From Caldisericota bacterium (GTDB lineage Bacteria; Caldisericota; JANLFM01): a stretch of 64,000 bases of DNA. The notes under the pieces are model-generated. The model was not told the DNA's origin and made no database searches. It was given only the letters and a program-made list of their open reading frames with translations. Shown one piece after another: positions 1 through 9,462 of this stretch. Position numbers and translations under genes: made by a program. The stretch's first letter is position 1; the number at the start of each line of letters is the position of its first letter. Location: assembly GCA_024655865.1 (NCBI GenBank), contig JANLFM010000009.1, forward strand, positions 1 to 64,000, read 5' to 3'.

Positions 1-17
1 AACCAAGTTCTCAAACC

Positions 18-242
18 TTAATCTTTTTCCTTTTCCCCTTTGACACCACCTGCGCTGCCATTTCTGGCTCTCCAGGAGTTGGAGCTATCAAAGAAGGCGA
101 TCCGGGAGAGCAGCCTCTTTAAGTTACGAGATTGACACTTGGGACACACGAGCGACCGCTCTTGGAACCCTATGCCAGTAAGGTATTCGAACTTGTGATG
201 GCAGTTCAGGCACTGATACTCGTAAATAGGCATAGGTGTCAC
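18..242 (-). CDS. FmdB-family zinc-ribbon protein (likely start at 233, MPIYEYQC)
   Basis: MPIYEYQCLNCHHKFEYL...CPKCQS zinc ribbon typical of the FmdB family. Confidence 0.85.
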   Translation of the reverse strand: MTPMPIYEYQCLNCHHKFEYLTGIGFQERSLVCPKCQSRNLKRLLSRIAFFDSSNSWRARNGSAGGVKGEKEKD

Positions 243-1606
243 CTCCTTTTAATCCAGGTTCCATGGTTCTCTAAGGAAATTCCGTCCTCTTCAGAGTAAA
301 TTATTTTACCACGAAGCATGACCTTTTTGATCCTGGTGGAGATTCTCCTCCCCTCAAAGGGGGTATATTTCCCTTTGGAGGCAAAATCCTGTGCCCTGAT
401 AGTATAGGGATCATTTGGGTTTAAGATCACTAAATCGGCATCCGCTCCAATTTCCAAAGATCCTTTCCGGGGATAAAGGCCATAAAGCCTGGCTGCTTTT
501 CCCCCGGTGACCTCGAGGGTGCGGGAAAGCGAGAGCCTTCCCTTGACGTAGCCCTCCTCCCAGATTAAGGGGAGCATGGTCTGACATCCAGGAATTCCGG
601 CATAGGCCTCGAAGAAATCATCAACTTCTTTTTCCCGGGGATACTCACAGGAGGCGTGGTCCGTGGAGACGAAATCTACAACGCCGTACTTTAGCCCTTC
701 CCAGAGCTTCTCTTGATCCCACCTTTCCCTTACGGGAGGGGTGGTTTTGATTACGGTGCCCAACCTGTGAAAGTCCTCAGAGGTCAAAAGAAGGTAGTGA
801 GGGCAGGTTTCGCAGGTGATCAGAATCCCCCTGTTTTTGGCTTCAGCTACGATTTCTACTCCCATTCCTGTGGAGACGTGTACGATGTGCACACGGGCCC
901 CGGTGTCCTGGGAGAGGAAGACAGCGCAGGCGATGGCCAGGTGCTCGCTGACTGCAGGGCGGGAGGCGAGGTAGTCCAGAAAGGTACCTTTTCCTCTTCT
1001 TTTGATTTCCTCGGTGGCTTGAGTGACTACATCGAAATCCTCAGCGTGCACGGCTACAGGAACCCCAAGCCTTGCGGCCTCTTTCATTATCAGGTGCATC
1101 TCCCCGTACGTGACTCTGGGGTAAGTGGGCATTCCAGAAATAGTGTAAACCTTAAATCCCACCACTCCCAGCGTGGTCAGGGCTTGCATTTTTTCCTTGA
1201 AGGAACCGTCCCGAACCTCCTCGCCAGTGACTCCTCCCCAGAGAGCGAAGTCCACAAGAGCTTTTTTCTCAATTTGTGAGAGCTTGCTTAAAAGGCCCTC
1301 GGGAGTGCGGCAGTTGGGGATGGAGGTCTCGGGCATATCGATGACTGTGGTGACCCCGCCTCTCGCTGCAGAAGCTGTTCCGGTTTGGAAATCCTCCCTC
1401 CAGGTGAAGCCCGGATCGTCGAAGTGCACATGGGGATCGATGGCTCCCGGCAAGACGATCAAACCCTCAAGGTCGAGCTCGGTATCGGCCGGGAGATCCT
1501 CGAGCTCTCCCAGGGCAGCGATTTTACCGTCCTTTAAGAAAATATCTACCTGAATAAAGCTTTCTTTATAGGGGAGGCATCCCCTTCTCATCTTCAAAGT
1601 GGACAT
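239..1606 (-). CDS. Dihydroorotase/allantoinase/hydantoinase-family cyclic amidohydrolase
   Basis: GAIDPHVHFDDPG metal motif, GFKVY, VHAED, STDHA; full-length ORF. Confidence 0.85.
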   Translation of the reverse strand: MSTLKMRRGCLPYKESFIQVDIFLKDGKIAALGELEDLPADTELDLEGLIVLPGAIDPHVHFDDPGFTWREDFQTGTASAARGGVTTVIDMPETSIPNCRTPEGLLSKLSQIEKKALVDFALWGGVTGEEVRDGSFKEKMQALTTLGVVGFKVYTISGMPTYPRVTYGEMHLIMKEAARLGVPVAVHAEDFDVVTQATEEIKRRGKGTFLDYLASRPAVSEHLAIACAVFLSQDTGARVHIVHVSTGMGVEIVAEAKNRGILITCETCPHYLLLTSEDFHRLGTVIKTTPPVRERWDQEKLWEGLKYGVVDFVSTDHASCEYPREKEVDDFFEAYAGIPGCQTMLPLIWEEGYVKGRLSLSRTLEVTGGKAARLYGLYPRKGSLEIGADADLVILNPNDPYTIRAQDFASKGKYTPFEGRRISTRIKKVMLRGKIIYSEEDGISLENHGTWIKRR

Positions 1607-2474
1607 TGTTTTCCTCCTCCTTCTGCTCGCTTTTCCCCTCCCAGCTTACTTCCTCCAGGGGAAACTCCACAACCACCTGATTCTCCAACTGGACGAGCAA
1701 GGTTTCTTTAAGCGCGTTGAGTTCCACAACCTTTCCTTTGCCCTTAGGGGTTTCCACTAATGTACCTTCCCTGGGCATTCGGGAACGAGCTTCCCTGTAG
1801 GTCTCGTACTCGTACTTCAGGCAACACATTAACCTTCCGCAGACTCCAGAGATCTTCAAGGGATTCAGAGCCAAGGATTGTTCTTTAGCCATCTTGATGG
1901 TCACGGGGGAAAACTCTTTAAGAAAAGTGGCACAGCACAGGGGTCTGCCGCAGATCCCCAGGCCGCCAAAGACCTTGGTCTCATCCCGGGCACCGATCTG
2001 CCAGAGTTCCACCCTGTTATGGAGAACTGAAGCCAGGTCCTTGACCAGCTCCCGGAAATCCACGCGGGTCTCTGCGGTGAAGTAAAAGACGAACTTGGAA
2101 CGATCAAAGAGGTATTCCACGGAAACCAGGTTCATGGGCAGATTGTGTTCCTTAATTTTCTCCTCGCAGATACGAAAGGCCTTCTTCTCTTCTTCCCTGT
2201 TTTCCTCCATCCTCTCGATGTCTTTGCGAGTGGCCTTACGAAGCACTCGATTTACAGGCTGGGTGAGCTCGTGGGGCTGAACTTCCCTAGGCCCGTAAGC
2301 CACGACCCCAATTTCTAAACCCCTCGAGGTCTGCACGATTACGTAATCTCCTGGAGCGATGTGCAGGATTCCGGGATCAAAGGTATATATTCGCCCGCCT
2401 TCTCGAAAACGAACGCCAACGACTATCTTAGGTTGCAAAGGGCTCGCTCCTTTCTCTGGTTTTTCTCTGGCCAA
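1566..2474 (-). CDS. ricT: PSP1-domain protein (RicT/YaaT family)
   Basis: GVRFREGGRIYTFDPG..., GGLGICGRPLCCATFLKEF..., SGVCGRLMCCLKYE Cys motifs; synteny with holB and tmk. Confidence 0.88.
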   Translation of the reverse strand: MAREKPEKGASPLQPKIVVGVRFREGGRIYTFDPGILHIAPGDYVIVQTSRGLEIGVVAYGPREVQPHELTQPVNRVLRKATRKDIERMEENREEEKKAFRICEEKIKEHNLPMNLVSVEYLFDRSKFVFYFTAETRVDFRELVKDLASVLHNRVELWQIGARDETKVFGGLGICGRPLCCATFLKEFSPVTIKMAKEQSLALNPLKISGVCGRLMCCLKYEYETYREARSRMPREGTLVETPKGKGKVVELNALKETLLVQLENQVVVEFPLEEVSWEGKSEQKEEENNVHFEDEKGMPPL

Positions 2475-3417
2475 GCGATATCAATAAAGAAACAATGAGC
2501 ATACTCATATTTACAGTGGTATAGCTTAACTCCAGAACCTCCTCGATCTGAAAACACCCCTTAACCCAATCCTCGGCGGCTCTTTCCCCAGAGAGGCTAA
2601 GGAGATTTTTTTCCTGATCAATATTGGCAATTTCCTTCACGCCCGCGCTTAAAAGCGCCAGGTCGCGCCACAGGGAAAGGAGAACTTTCAGGAAATCCGT
2701 GACCGCCCTCTTCTCCTTTTCCTTGAGCAGAGCATCTGAGGCAGAGAGGGAAACGTTCCCGCTCGCTAATTGAAGCCCAGTTCCCAGGTACTTTCCCCTG
2801 CGCTTCCAGTTTTCCGGCCGAGCCCAGTAAAGGGCATCCCCCATCCTGCCTGAAGCTACGCGAGAAATAACCTCTGCGTCTTCCACCTTCTTTTCTGAAA
2901 GCTCCCTTAAAATCTCCTTCTGGCTGAGAAATCCAAAGGAAACGGGAAGGCAACGGGAGAGGATGGTGGGGGGTAAGAAGTGAGGGCGAGAAGTAATGAG
3001 GATGTTTACCACGGTGGAAGGCGGTTCCTCCAGGAGCTTAAGTAAAGAGTTGGCAGCCTCTGGTGTAAGGCGATCAGCCTCGTCCACGATATTCACCACC
3101 CAGGGAGAGGAAATGGGGTTCAGGGTACTGACCTCGATCATCGTTCTGGCTCCCCCTATTTTTATGCTCTCTCCCTCTGGAAGGATCAGGTGAAGATCAG
3201 GATGTACCCCAAACTCTGCTTGTTTGCAGGATGAGCATCCGCACCCATCAAGCTTGTTCGGGCAGGCCAACGCCTGGGCAAAATGCAGGGCAAGGAACTT
3301 TTTACCCACGCCTTCCGGGCCCCAAAAAAGGTAGGAGTGGAAAGGTCTTCCGGTCTCCAGGACCCGGGACAGCATCCTTTTAGGAGCATTGTGGCCAACT
3401 ATTCTCTCGAAAAGCAC
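2428..3417 (-). CDS. holB: DNA polymerase III delta' subunit
   Basis: LFWGPEGVGKKFLALHFAQALAC, Cys zinc module, VDEADRLTPEAANSLLKLLEEPP. Confidence 0.92.
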   Translation of the reverse strand: MLFERIVGHNAPKRMLSRVLETGRPFHSYLFWGPEGVGKKFLALHFAQALACPNKLDGCGCSSCKQAEFGVHPDLHLILPEGESIKIGGARTMIEVSTLNPISSPWVVNIVDEADRLTPEAANSLLKLLEEPPSTVVNILITSRPHFLPPTILSRCLPVSFGFLSQKEILRELSEKKVEDAEVISRVASGRMGDALYWARPENWKRRGKYLGTGLQLASGNVSLSASDALLKEKEKRAVTDFLKVLLSLWRDLALLSAGVKEIANIDQEKNLLSLSGERAAEDWVKGCFQIEEVLELSYTTVNMSMLIVSLLISLGQRKTRERSEPFAT

Positions 3418-3746
3418 TAAACGCGTTCCCAGCGATCTATTGGTATCACGAATATGGTGGCTCCTCCCACCTCCACCCTCATGGGATAGGGCATGAAGCT
3501 TCCCGGGGCGGCTGAAGTGTAAGGGGCAGGATTGATGTAATGTTCCCTGAGACTACAGCATCCCTTTATGATCTCGATTACTTCGTCCACCTTTTCGTCC
3601 TCAACCCCCAGGAAGATGGTGGAGTTTCCCTCCCGGAGAAATCCTCCGGTAGAGGCCATCTTCGTTGCCTTATGTCCTTTTTTGGTTAAACGGTAAAGGA
3701 GATTATCGACATCCTTGTCCTGAACTACAGCCATGACGAGCTTCAC
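3417..3746 (-). CDS. darA: Cyclic-di-AMP receptor (DarA/PstA family)
   Basis: MKLVMAVVQDKDVDNLLYRLTKKGHKATKMASTGGFLREGNSTIFLGVEDE; adjacent to tmk and holB. Confidence 0.9.
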   Translation of the reverse strand: MKLVMAVVQDKDVDNLLYRLTKKGHKATKMASTGGFLREGNSTIFLGVEDEKVDEVIEIIKGCCSLREHYINPAPYTSAAPGSFMPYPMRVEVGGATIFVIPIDRWERV

Positions 3747-3750
3747 TTTT

Positions 3751-4386
3751 TCACCTCCTTCCCTCCGGGAAAGGACGCTTCTCTATGAGGCGCAGAACCC
3801 AGTGCCAGATGCGTTCCAGAACCTCTTCTGGTTTTCCGTTTGCTGGAACCACCTTAATCCTTTCAGGATAACGGGCGGCAAGGGCGAGGTATCCCTGGCG
3901 CACCCGACGCAAAAGCTCCAGGCCTTCACTTTCCAGCCTATCGCCCTTCACTCTCTTTAAGGTAATCTCCGGATCTAAATCAAGAACGATAGTCAAGTCG
4001 GGCATGAGTTTTTCCGTGGCCACCAGCATCACAGATTCCACCTCCTCGAGAGGGAGGCCGTGGCCCCAGCACTGATATGCCAGGGTTGAGTCCAGGTAGC
4101 GGGAGGAGATGACTACGTGGCCCTTCTCGAGCATGGGCTTAATCAGCTCCTGAACATGCTGCGCCCTGTCAGCGGCGAAGAGGAGCATTTCGGCCTTGGG
4201 ACAAAGGGCGCGGTTTTCCTGAGAGAGGAGTATCCTGGCGATTTGGGAGCCGATCCCGGTTCCTCCAGGCTCCCTGGTAGTGACGACGTGATAGCCCAGA
4301 AGGCTTAAGCGTTCGGCAAGGAGCGCGGCCTGGGTACTTTTCCCAGTCCCATCGATACCCTCTAAGGTGATGAACATCCCGTTCAT
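3751..4386 (-). CDS. tmk: Thymidylate kinase
   Basis: FITLEGIDGTGKSTQAALLAERL, TREPGGT, SSRYLDSTLAYQ. Confidence 0.95.
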   Translation of the reverse strand: MNGMFITLEGIDGTGKSTQAALLAERLSLLGYHVVTTREPGGTGIGSQIARILLSQENRALCPKAEMLLFAADRAQHVQELIKPMLEKGHVVISSRYLDSTLAYQCWGHGLPLEEVESVMLVATEKLMPDLTIVLDLDPEITLKRVKGDRLESEGLELLRRVRQGYLALAARYPERIKVVPANGKPEEVLERIWHWVLRLIEKRPFPEGRR

Positions 4387-5903
4387 TTTTTTGAAGAAGA
4401 GGGGAAGATCACCACTCGCCGGAATGGTTCCTCCCCGCGGCTCTCGGAGTAAAGCCCGTATTTTTCCACCATTTCATGCTGCAGCCTGCGGATGGGAGGC
4501 GGTTCCGGTGGAAGTTCCACTGGTTGATGGGTCTTTAAGACCTTAAAAATCATCTCCTCGGTTTTTTCCATCACCCGGGAATCCCACTCCCTTTCGGGGA
4601 GGCCGTAGACTTTTCTCAGAAAGGTTCTGATCTGAGAGCTGGTATTATTCCTCAGGACGTACACGGGGACTTTCTGGGTCTCGGCTTGAATTAGAAGCTG
4701 GGGTTTGCGCTTTTCCTGGGACTTAATTGTCACTACGGCGTGAGCTTCCGACAGGTTTCTCGTGATGGTGGCAGAAAGATTCATGTCATGAATAGCCCTC
4801 TCCAAACGATCTCGGGAGACTCCATAAGGGAAGATATTGATCCGTTCAGGCTTTATAGGGCGCTGGACCGGGGCTTCAACTTCCATTTTAGGCTCCTCAG
4901 AGGGCTTTTGCTCTGCGGCCGCCTTTTTCCCTGAACGCGTGCGAATCTCCGGTTGAGGAGGGATATCCCGGAGGAGCTTGTCCACTGTCTCCGCTACATC
5001 GTGGTGAATTACTAAGGTTTCCCGATCCTTAATTTCTACAAGTACCTCGAAGGTAGGAGGCGCCCTGCGCTCCAGCACCGTTTTCTGGGTACCACGATAA
5101 CGGGCCTCCTCGTCTGAAAGGGTGACGGCCTGGATTCCACCCACCAGGTCGCAGAGTGTAGGGTTCTGAATCAGGTTTTCCAGCGTGTTCCCGTGGGCGG
5201 TAGCTACGAGTTGAACACCACGTTCGGCGATAGTGCGCGCAGCCATCACTTCCAGTTCGCGCCCGATCTCGTCGATAATGATCACTTCCGGCATATGGTT
5301 TTCCACGGCCTCGATCATCACCTCGTGCTGCAGTTCCGGAGTGGGCACCTGCATACGCCTCGCCCTGCCGATAGCCGGATGAGGAATATCCCCGTCCCCG
5401 GCGATTTCGTTGGAAGTGTCGACCACGATTACCCTTTTGTTCAGGTCGTCTGCCAGGACGCGCGCCACTTCCCTGAGCATGGTAGTCTTGCCCACCCCGG
5501 GTTTGCCCATAAGCAGGATGCTTTTTCCAGTCTCAATCACGTCCCTGATAATATCCACGGTTCCAAAAATAGCTCTACCCACGCGCAGGGTGAGGCCAAT
5601 TATCTCGCCTCTTCTGTTCACGAGAGAGGAAATTCTATGCAGGGTACGGGTAATGCCCGCACGGTGGTCTGGGCCAAAATCCCCAATCCTGGAAACCACG
5701 TAATTTATCTGCTCTTTGGTGACCGGTTCCTCGCTCAAATAGATATAGGAATTGGGAAAGCGAGCTTCGGGCTGCCTTCCAAGATCCAGAACCACTTCCA
5801 GGAGCTCGCTCAGTTGTTCCATACGCTCAAGTTTATCCCTGAGTTCAGGAGGAATTACCTTAAGGAGCTCGCCTAAATCATCAACGATATATTGTTTTCC
5901 CAT
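4383..5903 (-). CDS. R3H-domain AAA/SpoIIIAA-Ycf45-like ATPase
   Basis: GKPGVGKTTMLREVARVLAD, VVDTSNEIAGDGDIPHPAIGRARRMQVP, IIIDEIG; C-terminal R3H-like region. Confidence 0.85.
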   Translation of the reverse strand: MGKQYIVDDLGELLKVIPPELRDKLERMEQLSELLEVVLDLGRQPEARFPNSYIYLSEEPVTKEQINYVVSRIGDFGPDHRAGITRTLHRISSLVNRRGEIIGLTLRVGRAIFGTVDIIRDVIETGKSILLMGKPGVGKTTMLREVARVLADDLNKRVIVVDTSNEIAGDGDIPHPAIGRARRMQVPTPELQHEVMIEAVENHMPEVIIIDEIGRELEVMAARTIAERGVQLVATAHGNTLENLIQNPTLCDLVGGIQAVTLSDEEARYRGTQKTVLERRAPPTFEVLVEIKDRETLVIHHDVAETVDKLLRDIPPQPEIRTRSGKKAAAEQKPSEEPKMEVEAPVQRPIKPERINIFPYGVSRDRLERAIHDMNLSATITRNLSEAHAVVTIKSQEKRKPQLLIQAETQKVPVYVLRNNTSSQIRTFLRKVYGLPEREWDSRVMEKTEEMIFKVLKTHQPVELPPEPPPIRRLQHEMVEKYGLYSESRGEEPFRRVVIFPSSSKK

Positions 5904-5956
5904 TTATTTTCAGGAGATACCTCCGTATAAAATTCTATCGCAAATCGCACTGCATT

Positions 5957-6598
5957 TTAAGGGAAGAGGACCGCGCTCTCCTGAGCGTAAAGGGCCTCCT
6001 CGATCAAACTGACAATTTTTTCCAGGTCATTAAAGGAGCGCACAAAGTCCAGGCCATCCGTATCCACCTTCAGGAGGGGCGCCCTGCGGAAGGAGCTGGC
6101 CCATTCATCGTACCTCCTGTTCAGCATAGAAAGATAATCCAGGCTCACACTTTTCTCGTAGGATCTCCCTCTGATCTGAAGGCGGTGCATCAGCGTTTCT
6201 GGAGAGGCTCTCAGATAAACCACGAGCCTCGGGGGTTGGAGACGCCTTAAGGCCAGATTGTAGAAGTGACGATAGGTTTTCCAATCGCGGGAATCCAGGA
6301 GGAGGTAAGCGAAAACCTCAGCATCCTCATATATCGTGCGGTCCATCACAGCGGGGACGTTTTTCTCCTGTAAGCTCAGGTGGCCCTTATAGCGCTCCAG
6401 AAGGAAGAACATTTGAGAATGTATGGACCAGCGCTGAGGCTCCTTATAAAAATCAGGAAGGTAAGGGTTGGATACCTCCGGCTCTTTAAAAAGCAACCAG
6501 TTCCAGCGAGAAGCGAGGATCTCGGCCAGGGTGGATTTTCCCACGGAGATATTTCCTGCTAATGCCACAAGGGGGGCTCCCTGATGCTGGGGCCTCAT
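5957..6598 (-). CDS. Deoxynucleoside kinase family protein (copy 1)
   Basis: ALAGNISVGKSTLAEILA, VMDRTIYEDAEVFA, RLVVYLRASPETLMHRLQIRGR. Confidence 0.88.
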   Translation of the reverse strand: MRPQHQGAPLVALAGNISVGKSTLAEILASRWNWLLFKEPEVSNPYLPDFYKEPQRWSIHSQMFFLLERYKGHLSLQEKNVPAVMDRTIYEDAEVFAYLLLDSRDWKTYRHFYNLALRRLQPPRLVVYLRASPETLMHRLQIRGRSYEKSVSLDYLSMLNRRYDEWASSFRRAPLLKVDTDGLDFVRSFNDLEKIVSLIEEALYAQESAVLFP

Positions 6599-7209
6599 TT
6601 CAGGGCCTCCTTTACGATTTTGATCACGGTCTTCCTGTCCGCCTCGCGATTGACGAAATCCAAAAAAGTGGTGTCAATGGGCAAGAGAGGGGCATCCTGG
6701 AAATCCTGGAAGAATTTTTGGTAGGTGGTGGAAAGGAGTTCCTCATACTCCTCGGTGATTAACATTTCCCCGTGCCTTGCCCGGCGCCTGATCCTTTCCA
6801 TAAGGACACTCATGGGCGCATCCAAATAGATGATCAAATTTGGTTCTTCCACGAAGGGAAGCATCTCGGCGATGATCCTGTCGTAAAGGTCTTTATCCCT
6901 GCCATTTAAATTCAATGAAGCGAAGATCAGATCCTTTTTGAAGTAGAAATCCGAAACTACGGATCTTCCCCTTTTGATGTTCTGAAGCCTCAATTGCTTG
7001 CGAAAGCGGTGTACCAAAAAGTAAAGCTGAGTGGGGAAAGAAAGGCGGGGGATATCCGCGTAGAAATCTCCCAGATAGGGGTTATTATCGGCGGGCTCAA
7101 AAAAGGCCTTCATATTGAGCTCCCAGGCTAAAATCATAGCCAGGGAGGTCTTGCCTACGCCAATTGGTCCCTCAATCGCAATGTGGTAATGGGCATCTTC
7201 CATGGTCAC
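6595..7209 (-). CDS. Deoxynucleoside kinase family protein (copy 2)
   Basis: IAIEGPIGVGKTSLAMILA, VVSDFYFKKDLIFA, LIIYLDAPMSVLMERIRRRAR; overlaps copy 1 by 4 nt. Confidence 0.88.
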   Translation of the reverse strand: MTMEDAHYHIAIEGPIGVGKTSLAMILAWELNMKAFFEPADNNPYLGDFYADIPRLSFPTQLYFLVHRFRKQLRLQNIKRGRSVVSDFYFKKDLIFASLNLNGRDKDLYDRIIAEMLPFVEEPNLIIYLDAPMSVLMERIRRRARHGEMLITEEYEELLSTTYQKFFQDFQDAPLLPIDTTFLDFVNREADRKTVIKIVKEALK

Positions 7210-7251
7210 TGTAAGGAAAAACCCTAAGGGCAGGGTAATCGCTTTCGTTGA

Positions 7252-7707
7252 CTAAATCCAATAAAAGTTCTTCGAAATGGCCTCGTACTCTTCTTTCAGA
7301 CGCAGGTAGTGGTTATTTTCAAATTCGATTAACTTCTGCAATACCGACTTTAATTCCGGTTCCTCTTCCCTCTCCTTCCAGGAGGCATAGAAGTTTGCGG
7401 ATTCCCTTTCCAGCTGAATACCTACACTCACAGCTTCTAAAGCGGTACTCTGGTTGAAAATCGACCCTTCGGGAAATTGAAAGATGGGCTTTATGAGTTC
7501 GGGATCAGGTTGAAAGGACTGACCGGCCTCTTTCTCGTACCACTGGCCGACTGTCTCCCGGTGCTTCTCCTCCTCCTCCGAAAGATCCAGGAATTTCCTT
7601 TTTCCTCCCCTGTCCTGGATCCTTTGAGAGACCTGAAGATAGAAGTCGCGAGTAGCAATTTCCTGATAAATAGCCATCTCCAGGAGTTTCCTCTTACTGA
7701 GGTTCAT
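7252..7707 (-). CDS. Ferritin-like/rubrerythrin-type diiron domain protein
   Basis: Paired E...EEKHR and ERESANFY...EFENNHYLRL helices. Confidence 0.7.
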   Translation of the reverse strand: MNLSKRKLLEMAIYQEIATRDFYLQVSQRIQDRGGKRKFLDLSEEEEKHRETVGQWYEKEAGQSFQPDPELIKPIFQFPEGSIFNQSTALEAVSVGIQLERESANFYASWKEREEEPELKSVLQKLIEFENNHYLRLKEEYEAISKNFYWI

Positions 7708-7819
7708 CTTGTGGTTCCTCCTGCCCTTATTTTTACTTAAGATACCACATCCTGAAAAATTGCCAAGGGGGCGGTCTTGTCAGAGCTCAAATTTCTTGCT
7801 ATTTAAAGGAGGAAACGAG

Positions 7820-7990
7820 GTGACAATTTTGAGCGAAAAAATTGATACTGTTCATTTTAAATTAATCGAGACTCCCAAAAAGGATCTGAAGAAGGTCTGG
7901 GATTGCAGGGACTGCTCCTCATCCTGCCAGTCAGCCTGTAAGACCAGCTGCACCCTTGCCAACCAGGTCTGCCAGAGGGAAAACGAGTAA
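7820..7990 (+). CDS. SCIFF-type RiPP precursor (six cysteines), 56 aa, GTG start
   Basis: AAAGGAGG at 7805-7812, GTG at 7820; ...WDCRDCSSSCQSACKTSCTLANQVCQRENE with six Cys; immediately upstream of SPASM radical SAM gene. Confidence 0.9.
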   Translation: MTILSEKIDTVHFKLIETPKKDLKKVWDCRDCSSSCQSACKTSCTLANQVCQRENE

Positions 7991-8008
7991 ACAGGCATCC
8001 CATTTTAA

Positions 8009-9433
8009 ATGCTTGAGTTTCCCTGGAGAGAGGGCCAATTACACCTGTTCCAACTCGACGGCCACTTGCTTCTCTTTGATGTGGCTTCGTCTTCCCTTTT
8101 CCAAATAGATGAAGCAGCCTGGGCCATTCTGAAAGAAGGGAAAACCTCTCCCCTGGATGTCGCCCTGGCCAGGGCCCGGGAAAAATTCGGCCCAAAGGCG
8201 GAGGAAGCGTTTTATGAGCTGAAGCTTCTCTCTTTAAAAGGTCTGATACTGGCCCCTGATCCAGCTTTGAATGCTCAATATGCTCCATTTCCCTATCTCA
8301 AGGCCCTTTGCCTCAATTTAGCCCACGAATGTAACATGCGCTGTTCCTATTGCTTCGCAGGCCAGGGAACATATGGGGGCGAGAGAGGGCTTATGCCCCC
8401 GGAAGTGGCCAGGAAGGCAGTGGATTTCCTCCTGGAAAGATCTGGGCCCTTAAAGAGACTGGAAATCGATTTCTTTGGTGGCGAACCCCTATTGGATTTT
8501 TCCGTCCTTAAAGAGGCGGTGCTCTACGGAAAAGAGAGGGCGGAAAAGATGGGAAAGGAAATCAGGTTCACTGTAACCACAAACTGCCTCCTTCTGAGCG
8601 AACAGGTTGGGGAGTTCCTGAACAAGACGAACATGCGCGTGGTTTTGAGCATAGACGGTAGGAAAGAGGACCACGATAAAAATAGGCTCCTGATTAATGG
8701 GAAAGGGAGCCATGACCTGATCCTTTCCCGGATCAGGAAGTTTCTCTCCTCGCGCGGGGAAAAGCTCTACTACCTCAGGGGAACCTACACCGCCGAGACG
8801 TTGAATTTCCTGGACAATGCCCTTTACTTATTCGATCTGGGTTACTCTGAGGTCTCCATGGAACCCGTAGTAGCCTTACCCAATGAGCCTTACGCCATAA
8901 GAGCGGAGCACTTGCCGGAGATCTTCCGCCAATATGAGCTCCTGGCAAAGGAGATCGACCGTCGGGAAAGGGAGGGAAGGGAACTGCACTTCTTCCATTT
9001 TGAGGTGGATACCACGGGCCTGACCTGTGTCTCCAAAAGGCTTTCAGGTTGCGGGGCCGGTGTGGAATACCTGGCTGTTACTCCCTCGGGATCCCTCTAC
9101 CCCTGCCATCAATTTGTGGGGCGCTCTGATTTTAAGATGGGCACGGTCTGGGAAGGGATCACCAACCAGGAAAAGCTTGAGGAGTTCCGACACCTTAGCT
9201 TCCTGGAGAAAGAAAACTGCCGCACCTGCTGGGCGCGATACCTCTGCTCTGGAGGGTGTCACGCCAACCACCACCTTTTAAGCGGCAATTTGAAAAAGCC
9301 GGATTTCATAGGGTGCGAGATCACGAAAAAAAGGATGGAATGCGCCCTTTATCTGAAGCTCTTACGCAGGGAAAGGGGAAAGGGAAGTGCAAAGGAGCGA
9401 ACGGAAGGGCTTGAAAAGGAGTCTAATATTTAA
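8009..9433 (+). CDS. SCIFF radical SAM/SPASM maturase
   Basis: CNMRCSYCFAGQG radical SAM motif, GGEPLLDF, SPASM cysteines (CGAG...CHQF...CRTCWARYLCSGGCH); 18 nt after SCIFF stop. Confidence 0.93.
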   Translation: MLEFPWREGQLHLFQLDGHLLLFDVASSSLFQIDEAAWAILKEGKTSPLDVALARAREKFGPKAEEAFYELKLLSLKGLILAPDPALNAQYAPFPYLKALCLNLAHECNMRCSYCFAGQGTYGGERGLMPPEVARKAVDFLLERSGPLKRLEIDFFGGEPLLDFSVLKEAVLYGKERAEKMGKEIRFTVTTNCLLLSEQVGEFLNKTNMRVVLSIDGRKEDHDKNRLLINGKGSHDLILSRIRKFLSSRGEKLYYLRGTYTAETLNFLDNALYLFDLGYSEVSMEPVVALPNEPYAIRAEHLPEIFRQYELLAKEIDRREREGRELHFFHFEVDTTGLTCVSKRLSGCGAGVEYLAVTPSGSLYPCHQFVGRSDFKMGTVWEGITNQEKLEEFRHLSFLEKENCRTCWARYLCSGGCHANHHLLSGNLKKPDFIGCEITKKRMECALYLKLLRRERGKGSAKERTEGLEKESNI

Positions 9434-9462
9434 TCGCTTTTAACCCATTTAAAAAGAGTGTC

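Noticed and set aside
713-1279. 188-aa plus-strand ORF opposite the amidohydrolase
   Set aside because: Shadow ORF with low-complexity composition; the opposite strand encodes a clear amidohydrolase.
5193-5876. 227-aa plus-strand ORF opposite the R3H/AAA ATPase
   Set aside because: Fully antisense to a strongly supported ATPase gene; no recognisable domains.
7777-7805. TTGTCA-17-TATTTA promoter-like match before the SCIFF gene
   Set aside because: The -10 overlaps the Shine-Dalgarno; the resulting transcript would start too close to the GTG to include the ribosome-binding site.
7709-7990. 93-aa version of the SCIFF precursor in the ORF track
   Set aside because: A strong Shine-Dalgarno and GTG at 7820 give a 56-aa peptide; the extra N-terminal residues look non-coding.
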